A DNA stretch of 10,521 nt from Pseudoneurospora amorphoporcata (lineage: Eukaryota; Ascomycota; Sordariomycetes; Sordariales; Sordariaceae), in NCBI GenBank assembly GCA_033297205.1, contig MU859532.1:1-10521 (forward strand). Direction: 5' to 3'. The stretch's first letter is position 1. Each line of letters opens with the position of its first letter. Below are positions 1 to 6,556 of this stretch, in pieces. A program made the position numbers and the translations under genes. The notes under the pieces were generated by a model that saw only the letters and a program-made list of their open reading frames with translations, did not search any database and had not been told where the DNA came from.

Positions 1-95
1 ATACTTGTTGTGAACCTTTTGGCTTCACCGAACAGCACTGATAGTCTTTACCTTCAGCTATCTCACTTAGGCAGATCAGACTGCCGTTCGTCACA
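1..95 (+). repeat. 3' part of an LTR (family LTR-X), 5' LTR of element A
   Basis: This stretch matches the reverse complement of 3646-3741 almost end to end, with one 1-base indel, a diverged patch around 31-47 and a few further differences. Both copies finish with CTGCCGTTCGTCACA, and similarity stops exactly at base 95, as expected of an LTR terminus ending in CA. The LTR begins upstream of the window. A gag-like region follows downstream, so this is best read as the end of element A's 5' LTR. No convincing tRNA primer-binding site follows base 95. Confidence 0.8.
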
Positions 96-182
96 TTTTT
101 ACTTTACGAAACTCTCGCCAATCCTAGCTTAATCGACGATAGCCTCCTCCACGTAGCCTAGGCCAGAAGGCAAGTTAGCTAA

Positions 183-1376
183 GCTCGGCTTCAGTACGAG
201 GCTACCTACGCCGACTTCTGGGGAGCTAATACTATTCCCTTCGGCCACTCCGCGGGAGGTCAAGGACCCCCAAGACCCCCGAAGCTACCGCGCCGCGTCG
301 GCGGCCCGGTTGAGGACCCAGCCCGAAATTAAGCTAATTACTTCCTCTAAAACCTAGGATACCCGACCATCCAAACAACGCCTATTCACCTCAATAAACC
401 CTCGACTTACAATAGCAAAAAGCTCGACGCCTTCCGACCTTGGTAGGCCAGGATTAACGCGTACCTATACGTATATGCCGCCAGCTTCCCGACCGACGGT
501 TACAAGATCAATTGGCTCGGATCGATGCTTACTGACAAAGTATAGAAATGGTACGATTCACGAATTCGACAAATCCAGTCTATGGGAGTTGAGGATATTT
601 AGAAAGGATATTCTAGCGCCCTAGTAGAACAATTTTGGGACCCCTCTGAACGGCACCGCAACGCAAGGAAAATGCGGGAACTCAAGTACGAGGACGACGT
701 CGCCGAATACCTTACCGAGCTGTTAGACTTAAACGAAACTGTCAAATGGGCCGGCACCACCTTCCAAGATCAGATCGCTCAGACTCTACCCTCCAAGATC
801 ACAGAGCTAATCTACTCCATTCGAGGGGGAGTGCCTGAAACTGACGATGAGTTCATCAGAGCCGTTTGAAAAGCCGGACGAGTCTACGAAAATATAATTC
901 GCGCTCCAAGATATTAGGGATAGGGAAAAGACGCGCCCACTTCAAGGACGGAGTACTCGGAGTCGGGCCAACAATCCTACAAAGAATTACGCTCCCCTTC
1001 CGACTGAAACCAATCCTCAAGAGAACCCAACAGGCTAGTCAAGGACAAGAAATGGAATAGCGTCCGCGAAGCCTTAAAAGATATTAACTCTAACGACATC
1101 GATCAGCGTAAAAAGGACCGAGTATCCTACTGGCGATACGGCCGCGACAACCATTACATCCTAGAGTGTTTCGCGAGGAAGGATAACAACGGTAAAGAAT
1201 TACCCCAACTAGCAACTACGGCCGCAGTTAAAAGAAAGAATAGCGACGGTGAAGAAGAGGGAGTTGAGAACCTTATCGTAGACGACGAGGCCTAATTTAA
1301 GAAACAAAAGGTTAACGCTATTCAGAGAGCTATGAAGACGATGGATATAGACGATAGTTCTAATTTGGATTTTTGA
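183..1376 (+). pseudogene. Decayed gag of a Ty3/gypsy element (element A)
   Basis: This is the remnant of a capsid/nucleocapsid polyprotein, which would form the cytoplasmic virus-like particle. One frame (positions divisible by 3) reads through from about 183 to a TGA at 1374 with several TAG, TAA and TGA stops. The region at 430-870 looks like Ty3-type gag, with KLDAFRPW, INAYLY, KWYDSRIRQIQ and LVEQFWDP; the longest open piece is 672-869. A zinc knuckle lies at 1128-1169 with the spacing C-X2-C-X4-H-X4-C, but both leading Cys codons read TAC (Tyr); His at 1152 and Cys at 1167 remain. An acidic tail (GEEEGVENLIVDDEA) follows. No start ATG is visible because of an in-frame TAA at 180; bases 96-182 are probably leader. 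Stops sit where Trp or Gln would be expected. The gag identity is firm; the exact 5' end is not. Confidence 0.82.
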
Positions 1377-1431
1377 GTGGCTACTATGAAGCACCATAAG
1401 ATTCACAGCCCATCTTTGGAAGGATTTTCTA

Positions 1432-2280
1432 AAACTCGTTAGTATCAAGAGCCGTATAAGTATAGTATTCTATCCCTAGATTGACGGCTAAACCGAACGG
1501 CTTAACTAAATCTTTGAGGTTTATTTTCGTGCCTTCGTTAACTACGAAATGAGCAATTAGGAAGATTTGTTAGCCATTGCCGAGTTCGTATATAATAATA
1601 CTACTTCGTCGTCAATTGGCATTTCCCTGTTCTACGCTAACTACGGTTATTACTTTGCTTTATACAACCCCCTTGACGGCGTTCTTCGTAACCTTGGAAG
1701 TCGTTTCTACGCCTACTGGATAACCCAAGTCTACGAATTCGCCCGCAAAAATCTCGACCGCGCCCGTTAGAAGATAAAGGAGTGGGCGAATAAGAAACGA
1801 ATGGAAGCACCGATCTACGAGGTGGAATAGTTAGTTATGCTGAACGGTAAGCACATTAAAACCAAGAGACCCTCTAAGAAGCTTGATAAAAAGCTCCATA
1901 GCCCCTTCAAGATTTTATAAGTGATTTCCCCTACTGCTGCCTAGTTAACCCTGCCCAAGATATGGCGAATCTACGACTCCTTCCACGTCTCGCTACTGGA
2001 ACCCTATCGCGCTAGCAATCGGGAAATCCCTAACCCTAACTAAGTCTTACGAGAGGCAGCCCTAGTAGTGTCAGAAGACTATGAGGTTAAGAAGATTGTG
2101 GATTCCATAAGGGCTGAAGCCAAAGTATTATATCGAGTCAAGTGGGAAGGATGGAACAAAGCCAATGATCTTACGTGGGAACCATAAGAGCACTTCTACA
2201 CTAACGGAGCAAAGAATTAGGTCATTGCCTTCCACGCGCGGCACCCAGAGAAGCCTCGAAACCCTAACGTCCCAATAAAA
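1432..2280 (+). pseudogene. Integrase C-terminal part plus chromodomain (element A pol remnant)
   Basis: The frame here (positions 1 mod 3) differs from gag and enters integrase near its end. Around 1471-1510 it reads as the conserved HPQTDGQTE block with His as Tyr and both Gln as stops; the catalytic Glu codon at 1495-1497 survives. It continues with LAIAEFVYNN and FYANYGY, then the FHVSLLEPYR block at about 1981-2010. A complete chromodomain follows at 2074-2220, with EDYEVKKIVDS, the aromatic KWEGW and LTWEP followed by a stop at an expected Gln. In the family, the chromodomain guides insertion to heterochromatin by binding methylated histone H3. Protease, RT, RNase H and the front of integrase are absent: gag runs almost directly into this part across about 1377-1431. 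At least nine in-frame stops make it non-functional. Confidence 0.88.
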
Positions 2281-2576
2281 CTAACTCTTCTACAAGATCC
2301 CACCACTGTCCGTCTTACCTTGCTCAAAACTTAGCGCATCCATGACTCCTTCCACGTCTCACTCCTGGAACCCTATCGCGCTGGCAATCAGGTAGCCCCT
2401 GACCCTGACCAGGTCCTGCGAGAGGCAGCCCTAGTAGAGTTAGAAGACTTTAAGGTTGAGAAAATATTGGACTCTATGATATTTGAAGGTAAGGTTAAGT
2501 ATCGAGCCAAGTGGGAAGATTGGAAAGGAGCTAAGAATGTTCGGCTCGGGGCGAGCCTTGAAGAAGGGGGAGTTGA
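2281..2576 (+). pseudogene. Second, truncated chromodomain copy (element A pol 3' end)
   Basis: Directly after the first chromodomain, and in the same frame, the end of pol is repeated. It reads LTLLKT, stop, RIHDSFHVSLLEPYRAG, then a chromodomain start at 2443 (EDFKVEKILDS, YRAKWEDW). Bases 1981-2169 and 2350-2538 align without gaps at an offset of 369 bp; by hand count 145 of 189 match (about 77%). The copy lacks the closing TWEP and helix: after KNVR it jumps to LGASLEEGG, coded by the polypurine tract, as at the end of many fungal Ty3/gypsy pol frames. The divergence includes many transversions. I therefore favour recombination between related subfamilies over a recent tandem duplication. 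Confidence 0.8.
2560..2572 (+). other. Polypurine tract of element A
   Basis: GAAGAAGGGGGAG lies just upstream of a TG start (TGTCACACGG at 2577) and at the end of the pol frame, the usual position for priming plus-strand synthesis in LTR retrotransposons. The exact LTR start could be 2574 or 2577. Confidence 0.7.
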
Positions 2577-3198
2577 TGTCACACGGACATTCGACCCTAA
2601 ACCTTACCAAGCTCCTAAGGAGCCGCACGGCTTGAACTCAAGCCTTGCTATACGGCTGGATGCCTCAGGCAACTAGGCTATACTCACCCTCGACGCTTGG
2701 CATCAGCCTCGAAATGGCCGGAGGCCCCCTCAGGTGTCCGGAGGCCTCCGGCTGCAACACCTACTTCGGCCGGACTCTTGGCCACCGGTACTGCTTACCC
2801 GAACTTCCTTCGATGCTACCGGGCTAGAGAGCCAACTACGGAAGTGCCGAAGATACTAAAAAATCACCACAAGACAATCCTAATTATCCTAGGAACAACC
2901 ATAGCCAACCAAGCAAGGAGCAGGGTGCCCGGATGAAGGACGGCGCTAGATGGAAGATAGGGAATGGATGAAGGCATTCTGAAAGATCCACATGTACACA
3001 GACTGCTAGACAAATGCCTAGAAGCCTCAAGTGACAAGGCTCGATACGTACTTTAAGTACGTACTGATTCCTTTTGGTATAAGAAGGCCTTAAAGCCCGG
3101 CCTTCTTATGGAGGTCGAGAGGGATCAATAAGGCCTTCGAGACCAAAGTAGTTTATCAACGAATTTGAATTACTATTTTAAGCCTAGAATACTGCCCT
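2577..3198 (+). repeat. Probable 3' LTR of element A (family LTR-W)
   Basis: The region follows a polypurine tract and starts TGTCACACGG. It has a TATA-like motif at 3078-3082 (GTATAAG), then about 100 bp before the boundary with element B. It is unrelated to the LTR at 1-95 beyond a few terminal bases. The part at 2641-2940 is GC-rich and little damaged: by hand count 33 CpA+TpG against 17 TpA, opposite to the retrotransposon bodies. It holds a perfect 14-bp palindrome (2738-2751, CCGGAGGCCTCCGG), a palindrome with 9-bp arms (3045-3063) and a hairpin (3079-3109). Short open frames here show no recognisable protein. The 3' limit is uncertain because ACTGCCCTTGTCACA at 3191-3205 blends into B's LTR. 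Confidence 0.5.
3079..3109 (+). promoter_or_regulatory. Hairpin over the TATA/R region of LTR-W
   Basis: ATAAGAAGGCC (3079-3089) and GGCCTTCTTAT (3099-3109) are perfect 11-bp complementary arms around a 9-base loop. The left arm overlaps the TATA-like motif. If the LTR is transcribed, the hairpin would lie at or near the RNA 5' end. The structure is visible; a function is inferred. Confidence 0.5.
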
Positions 3199-3322
3199 TG
3201 TCACACCCTAGAAGGCTAGTCCGTACGCGTACATGACCTTGCACGTGACCGTGCTATGACAATAGGCATGGTACATTAAGGGTCGGTGTAGGGTGGGCAT
3301 ATTATAGGCTAATCTTATGATA
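3199..3322 (-). repeat. 3' LTR of element B (family LTR-Z, short)
   Basis: On the minus strand a polypurine tract (3333-3323) is followed by TATCATAAG, a RIP-altered form of an expected TGTCACAAG start. The segment ends GGGTGTGACA at 3199, giving about 124 bp. Its first 117 bp align without gaps to 4055-4171 on the plus strand with 19 mismatches (84%), 18 of them transitions. The short length and exact end are inferred; the other LTR of B is outside the window. Confidence 0.6.
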
Positions 3323-3333
3323 CTTCCCCCTTT
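3323..3333 (-). other. Polypurine tract of element B
   Basis: The minus strand reads AAAGGGGGAAG directly before the LTR start and about 50 bp after the stop of B's polyprotein tail. This fixes the 3' end and orientation of B. Confidence 0.75.
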
Positions 3334-3385
3334 AAAAGAAGCTTTAGTAGCTTCAAACGATATATATATAAAATAATAACTATTT

Positions 3386-3645
3386 TCAATCATTTAAATT
3401 TATTTCCTCTAATATCTTATCGTAGTCGGTAACTTCTGTATGCAGTATCTTACCTACCCAAATATCTAATAACCGTCGTAGTATCTTCCCGCAAAGTAAG
3501 TACAATGATTCTTCCGCGCTTTTTTCTAATAGTCTTATCGGTTCGTTTACGACTGTGACGTCGTCAGGCAACGAGGTTGATATATCGATTACAGTAGCGG
3601 TCTCCTAGTAGCAGCGTGCTAAACGAGCGGAGCGCCGTCTAGGGG
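3386..3645 (-). pseudogene. C-terminal tail of element B polyprotein, beyond the solo LTR
   Basis: The minus strand has about 85 codons from the solo LTR boundary to a TGA near 3386, with one internal TAG. It starts PRRSARLAR, then an acidic and leucine-rich part with LLEKSAEESLYLLCGK, RRLLDIWVGKIL and DYDKILEEINLND. It is in the frame of the B pol segment on the far side of the solo LTR: taking out the 620-bp LTR and one 5-bp target copy joins the two without a shift. It therefore looks like an extension after the chromodomain rather than a separate gene. I do not recognise a domain. It carries fewer stops than the rest of B. Confidence 0.7.
3641..3645 (+). other. Target-site duplication, left copy (AGGGG)
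   Basis: AGGGG abuts the LTR terminus TGTGACGAAC at 3646 and equals the five bases directly after the other terminus, at 4266-4270. Confidence 0.85.
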
Positions 3646-3820
3646 TGTGACGAACGGCAGTCTGATCTGCCTAAATGGGATAGCTGAAGGTGAAAACTAT
3701 TAGAAGACGTTCAGTGAAGCCAAAAGGTTCACAACAAGTATGATGGCGTCATACTAGTCTCAATGATGGTGATCTGTTGACTATTGTAGAACTATCTAAC
3801 AATCTGAGTTCTCTAGTCGT

Positions 3821-3829
3821 CCTTTTATA
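3821..3829 (-). promoter_or_regulatory. TATA box of LTR-X
   Basis: The minus strand reads TATAAAAGG about 180 bp before the LTR end, a normal place for the promoter of an LTR retrotransposon with R and U5 downstream. A short hairpin (AGTATGA and TCATACT around TGGCG, 3737-3755) lies in the presumed R region. Confidence 0.6.
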
Positions 3830-3875
3830 CCTTGGTGCCTTCTAGTTATATGTGTCTGGCTTATTGGTCGTAGCT

Positions 3876-4003
3876 TGGCTTATGAGCTTCTTCCTGGCTC
3901 ATGAGCTCCCTTTCTGGCTCATGAGCTCCTTTTTGGCTTATGAGCTCCTTTCTGGCTCATGAGCTTCTTTTTGGCTCATGAGCTCCTTTCTGGCTCATGA
4001 GCC
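3876..4003. repeat. Tandem repeat with palindromic core in the LTR-X U3
   Basis: Seven copies of TGGCTCATGAGC or TGGCTTATGAGC start at 3876, 3895, 3915, 3934, 3953, 3972 and 3991, spaced 19 or 20 bp apart by T/C-rich spacers. A decayed eighth copy lies near 4009-4023. The core GCTCATGAGC is a perfect 10-bp palindrome. Its place in U3 upstream of the TATA box suggests reiterated binding sites for a dimeric activator; that role is inferred. Confidence 0.8.
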
Positions 4004-4054
4004 TATCTTGGCAGTTATGAGCCCTCCTTGCCTAATCCTGGCTCTTATCCCTAA

Positions 4055-4171
4055 TATCACAAGATTATCCTATGATATGCCCACCTTGCACCGACCCTTG
4101 ATGTGCTATGCCCATTGTCATGGCACGGTCATGTGTAGGGTTATGTGCACGCACGAACTGGCCTTCTAGGG
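4055..4171 (+). repeat. LTR-Z-like segment inside LTR-X, inverted relative to B's LTR
   Basis: These 117 bp align without gaps to the minus strand of 3322-3206. Of 19 mismatches by hand count, 18 are transitions, the pattern RIP leaves between copies. The segment begins exactly at the LTR start of B (TATCACAAG) but stops before B's terminal GTGTGACA. No target duplication is evident around it. It may be an old LTR-Z insertion carried in the LTR-X family, or a shared module. Confidence 0.75.
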
Positions 4172-4265
4172 CTCTCGCTCCGCACACACCCTTCCTTTCC
4201 TTTCCTTGCACAACAACGCATATCTATGGTTCGGTAGGCCCGTGTTATTACTTAAGTTCGTAACA

Positions 4266-4270
4266 AGGGG
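4266..4270 (+). other. Target-site duplication, right copy (AGGGG)
   Basis: AGGGG follows GTTCGTAACA, the right terminus of the solo LTR, and matches 3641-3645. Five-base duplications are usual for Ty3/gypsy integrases. Confidence 0.85.
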
Positions 4271-4600
4271 GCTCAGGAGCGGACTTAAGTGCCGGGGCGG
4301 ACTCGAGTGCCGAAGCGGTACTAGTATTGTACTCGGGCTATTACTAGACTTCAGGAGGTACTAGTTTGTCAGGATTTTCCTTGTGGAAGCGTAGGATTAT
4401 TTCTTCGCAATCAATAACGTTAGTCTTAGGTTCTCAGGTTGGCTAGTAATCTCCTTTCCATTATACCTAGTAGTACCAATGAGAGTTGTCGCTTAGTTGA
4501 GCGCAGTCGATGAACTTCTCGAATCCTTATTTAACGTGTTCTTCGTGGTCGTCCGTGCGGGTTATAATTCTTCTGTTATTTGCTTTGACGTCCGTCGAAG
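4271..4600 (-). pseudogene. Chromodomain and repeat-bearing linker of element B
   Basis: In B's pol frame, the chromodomain spans about 4530-4380. It begins EKFIDCAQLSD, then a tyrosine/Trp-rich strand (HWYY, stop, V, stop, WKGDY) and PT, TGA, EPKTN, where stops stand for expected Gln and Trp. A helix follows with CEEIILRFHKENPDK. Chromodomains of this type read heterochromatin marks and steer integration. After it come three stops, then a Ser/Ala/Pro-rich linker coded by three 18-bp tandem repeats (4276-4329) up to the solo LTR. The frame is shared with the integrase upstream and the tail at 3386-3645. Confidence 0.8.
4276..4329. repeat. 18-bp tandem repeat, three copies
   Basis: Units at 4276-4293, 4294-4311 and 4312-4329 share GCGGACT(C/T)(G/A)AGTGCC in the first two copies; the third is degraded. 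The 18-bp period keeps the pol frame, so it codes a six-residue Ser/Ala/Pro/Leu repeat after the chromodomain. Confidence 0.7.
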
Positions 4601-5690
4601 TGTTCTAGCCGGGAAGGCCTCTACCGATCCAAGGCTAAATTATAGAGACATGAAAGACGAGGGCGTATTTCATATTCGAGGGTAGGGCGAGATGGACCGT
4701 GTAGGACTCTGCTCGTGTGACTTTGAACGGGCCTTCCTATCGAGAGTAAAGCTTCAATATCGGTTGACCGTTGGCGAGGTTGGTTGTGTTGAGAAGCACT
4801 AGATCCCCTACCTTGTATTTAGGGGAGTCGACTCTGTGTCGGTTCGCGTTATCCTCGTATCGTACTTGGGTACGCCGTGTCTGTTGCGATGTGAAGTCTT
4901 AAATTGTTTAGAAATGGTCGGCTAGTTCGTTGGCCTTGTAGTGTTCTTTCAACTGGGCGGGAGATAAGTCTAAGTACGGCGGGGTACGGGGTTCAGTACC
5001 CATTTAAAGGTAAAAACCGTAATTAGCGAAGAAGGGAAAAACACTAGTTGATGATGATATTGCGTTGTTGCCTGCAAACTCGGCGAGGGGAAGCTATTTA
5101 GCCTAGTTAGTCTGTACCCAATTAATATAAAGACGGAGGAATTGCTTTATTTCTACGTTGATGCGCTTTGTTTGAATGTTAGTTTAAAGGTGGAAAACGG
5201 AGGTTAATTTGCGAGTAACGGCAAGCCGCTGGCATAGAGTGCTCCAGAAACGGGAAACAAACTGCGTGCCGCGATTAGAAAGCACTGTATTCGATAGGCC
5301 GTAAAGGTAATACACCCGGTCAATAAAGCAATCGGCCAGTTCCTTAGTTTTGAGTGTTATTATTAGTATATAATATCGCATTTTAGTAAGGCGGTCAACG
5401 ACGACGGCAATGTGCTTGAAGGTCTGGCCGAGGTGGGTGCTGTGTAGTAGTAGGGTAACGTAGTCGACCGAAATATCTTTCTATAGGGCGAGCGAAATTT
5501 TAGAAGGTTTGAGCAGACTAGCGGATCCTCGTTTTAAAGACTTCGTTTTGGCGTAGGGGAGATAGCCTTTATAGAAAACTCTAATATCGTAAGCTATCCC
5601 CTCTTAATAGAAGTTGCGTTAGAAAAGGTCGTAAGTTACGTTACGGCTAGGGTGCCCCGCGCTAAGGAAGTTGTGTTGACAGCTAATTAA
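4601..5690 (-). pseudogene. Integrase of element B, RIP-inactivated
   Basis: This would be the enzyme that joins element DNA to the chromosome. The single frame runs N to C from 5690 down. The zinc-binding part has both His (CQHNFLSAGHPS) but the two later Cys are Tyr (5550-5567). In the core, the first catalytic Asp survives (SVDYVT, codon 5463-5465). The second is Asn (LSNRGTQF, codon 5274-5276) and the Glu is Lys (codon 5166-5168). The last two sites are 36 codons apart, which is the DD35E spacing. The C-terminal part has LPLAEFA, FFANYGF, the DLVLLNTTNL block and FHVSI. About nine stops lie in the frame. The family is certain, and the protein is dead both by stops and by lost active-site residues. 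Confidence 0.9.
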
Positions 5691-6251
5691 GACGAGCTAG
5701 AGCTCTTTGTCGTGCGGATCGATAATAACCCTATTACGCTATTTGGCAATTCCGTTATTGGCTACCCAACATTCTGCAAATACTTTGTAGAACACCTTTT
5801 TAATACTAGGAGTCTATTGTTTATAAACGAGGTCCGTAAGGCAGGAGACGACCTCTTGTAGGAAGACGGAGGTCTCGTAGCTATTTAGGATAATATTGTT
5901 AATAGATTTGTTATCGTAATCGCTCATTAAGCGAAGAGGGAAATCTGAGGGGTCTTCTAAGCAACCGTCTTCGAACTACGCGGGGTCCAGTAGGGCTCGC
6001 TGGCGGGCGACCAGACGGTCGTCGTTAGCATCGGTAGAGCGGTCGTTGAGCTTGCGGCTTAGGGTATCGGGACGAAGGTTCTATGATCTAGGGATGTACT
6101 TGATTAAGAAGTTAAACTGTAATAGAAATTGGGACCACCTTATATAGCGCTAGGTGAGCTGTTTGTTAGTTGTGAAAGTCTGGAAGTTCTTGTAATCCGT
6201 GAGGATATTGAAAGGCTATTAGTGTAAGGGGATAGTAGAGCGGTACGTAGG
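5691..6251 (-). pseudogene. RNase H C-terminal end and linker of element B
   Basis: From 6251 the B frame reads the end of a Ty3-type RNase H: PFNILTDYKNFQTF (the catalytic Asp of TDYKN is kept), then RWSQFLLQFNFLIKYIP, stop, NLRPDTLSRKLND. This matches the family pattern TDHKNL, RWAEFL, PDALSR. A linker of about 110 codons leads to the integrase zinc domain. The frame is cut at 6251 where element C's LTR ends, so RT and the front of RNase H are missing here and are expected on the far side of C, beyond the window. Several TAG/TAA stops are present. Confidence 0.85.
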
Positions 6252-6537
6252 TGTTGATACTAGAATGATCAATTAAGGTTCTACGAGAAGAAAAGAGAAG
6301 AAAGACTAGCCCGTAGGGCGAACCTTGTCGCCTATCCTTTAAGGCCGTACGCTAGTATAGGTGCCTGACTGCCTGAGGTAGCTCCACGGTCTGAGCATAT
6401 AACCGTATGGAGGCTAGAGGGGACTAATGGGCTTTGGGCCTGCTAGTCCCTTGCCGGCTTGGTGTGCATTGCCGGCACTCGTGGTTTGGCTAACTGTGTG
6501 CTAGATGCTAGTACTGGGCGCTAGACTTGTGATATTA
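6252..6537 (-). repeat. 3' LTR of element C (family LTR-C)
   Basis: On the minus strand it follows a polypurine tract and starts near TATCACAAG (6534; the start could be 6537), which resembles the start of B's LTR after RIP. It runs to TATCAACA at 6252, where B's RNase H frame begins. A TATA-like stretch (minus GGTTATATGCTC) is at 6404-6393. There is no second copy in the window to prove the ends, so the limits come from the tract on one side and the frame of B on the other. Confidence 0.6.
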
Positions 6538-6540
6538 GTC

Positions 6541-6556
6541 CTCCCTTTCCTTTCTC
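6541..6556 (-). other. Polypurine tract of element C
   Basis: The minus strand reads GAGAAAGGAAAGGGAG, an all-purine run, just before the LTR start. It fits as primer for plus-strand DNA and fixes the 3' end of C. Confidence 0.7.

Larger units (their letters stand above)
3646..4265 (-). mobile_element. Solo LTR (family LTR-X) inserted in element B
   Basis: On the minus strand this 620-bp unit begins TGTTACGAAC and ends GTTCGTCACA, a near-perfect terminal inverted pair. It is flanked by AGGGG (plus strand) at 3641-3645 and 4266-4270, a 5-bp target-site duplication. No internal coding region is present, so it is a solo LTR left by recombination between two LTRs. Orientation comes from the match of its end to the LTR before gag at 1-95 and from a TATA box (minus TATAAAAGG, 3829-3821). 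Its U3 carries tandem repeats at 3876-4003 and a segment like LTR-Z. It keeps many CpA and TpG dinucleotides, so it is less RIP-damaged than B. Confidence 0.88.

Noticed and set aside
96..130. tRNA primer-binding site after the LTR of element A
   Set aside because: No TGG-type match to a tRNA 3' end is visible after base 95. RIP or recombination may have removed it, so no claim is made.
1209..1448. Minus-strand open frame opposite gag
   Set aside because: It is a shadow of the gag acidic tail and the integrase junction on the plus strand, with no recognisable domain.
2645..2936. Two overlapping short open frames at 2645-2827 and 2697-2936 as possible genes
   Set aside because: They overlap in different frames, show no recognisable protein pattern, and lie within a probable LTR. 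Their openness follows from the GC-rich, little-mutated sequence.
3208..3393. Minus-strand open frame over B's LTR, and the similar plus-strand frame at 3978-4169
   Set aside because: Both translate the same LTR-Z segment (sharing MPTLHRPLM). The similarity comes from the repeated LTR, not from a protein.
3199..3652. A small inverted-repeat transposon with TGTCACACCCTAGA and TCTAGGGGTGTGACG ends
   Set aside because: The left end is the terminus of B's LTR, and the right end is the solo LTR terminus plus its target duplication. The interval carries B's polypurine tract and pol tail, so the inverted ends arise by coincidence of two LTR ends.
3876..4023. CRISPR-like array
   Set aside because: The spacers are only about 7-8 bp, T/C-rich and similar to each other, there are no cas genes, and the array sits inside a eukaryotic LTR.
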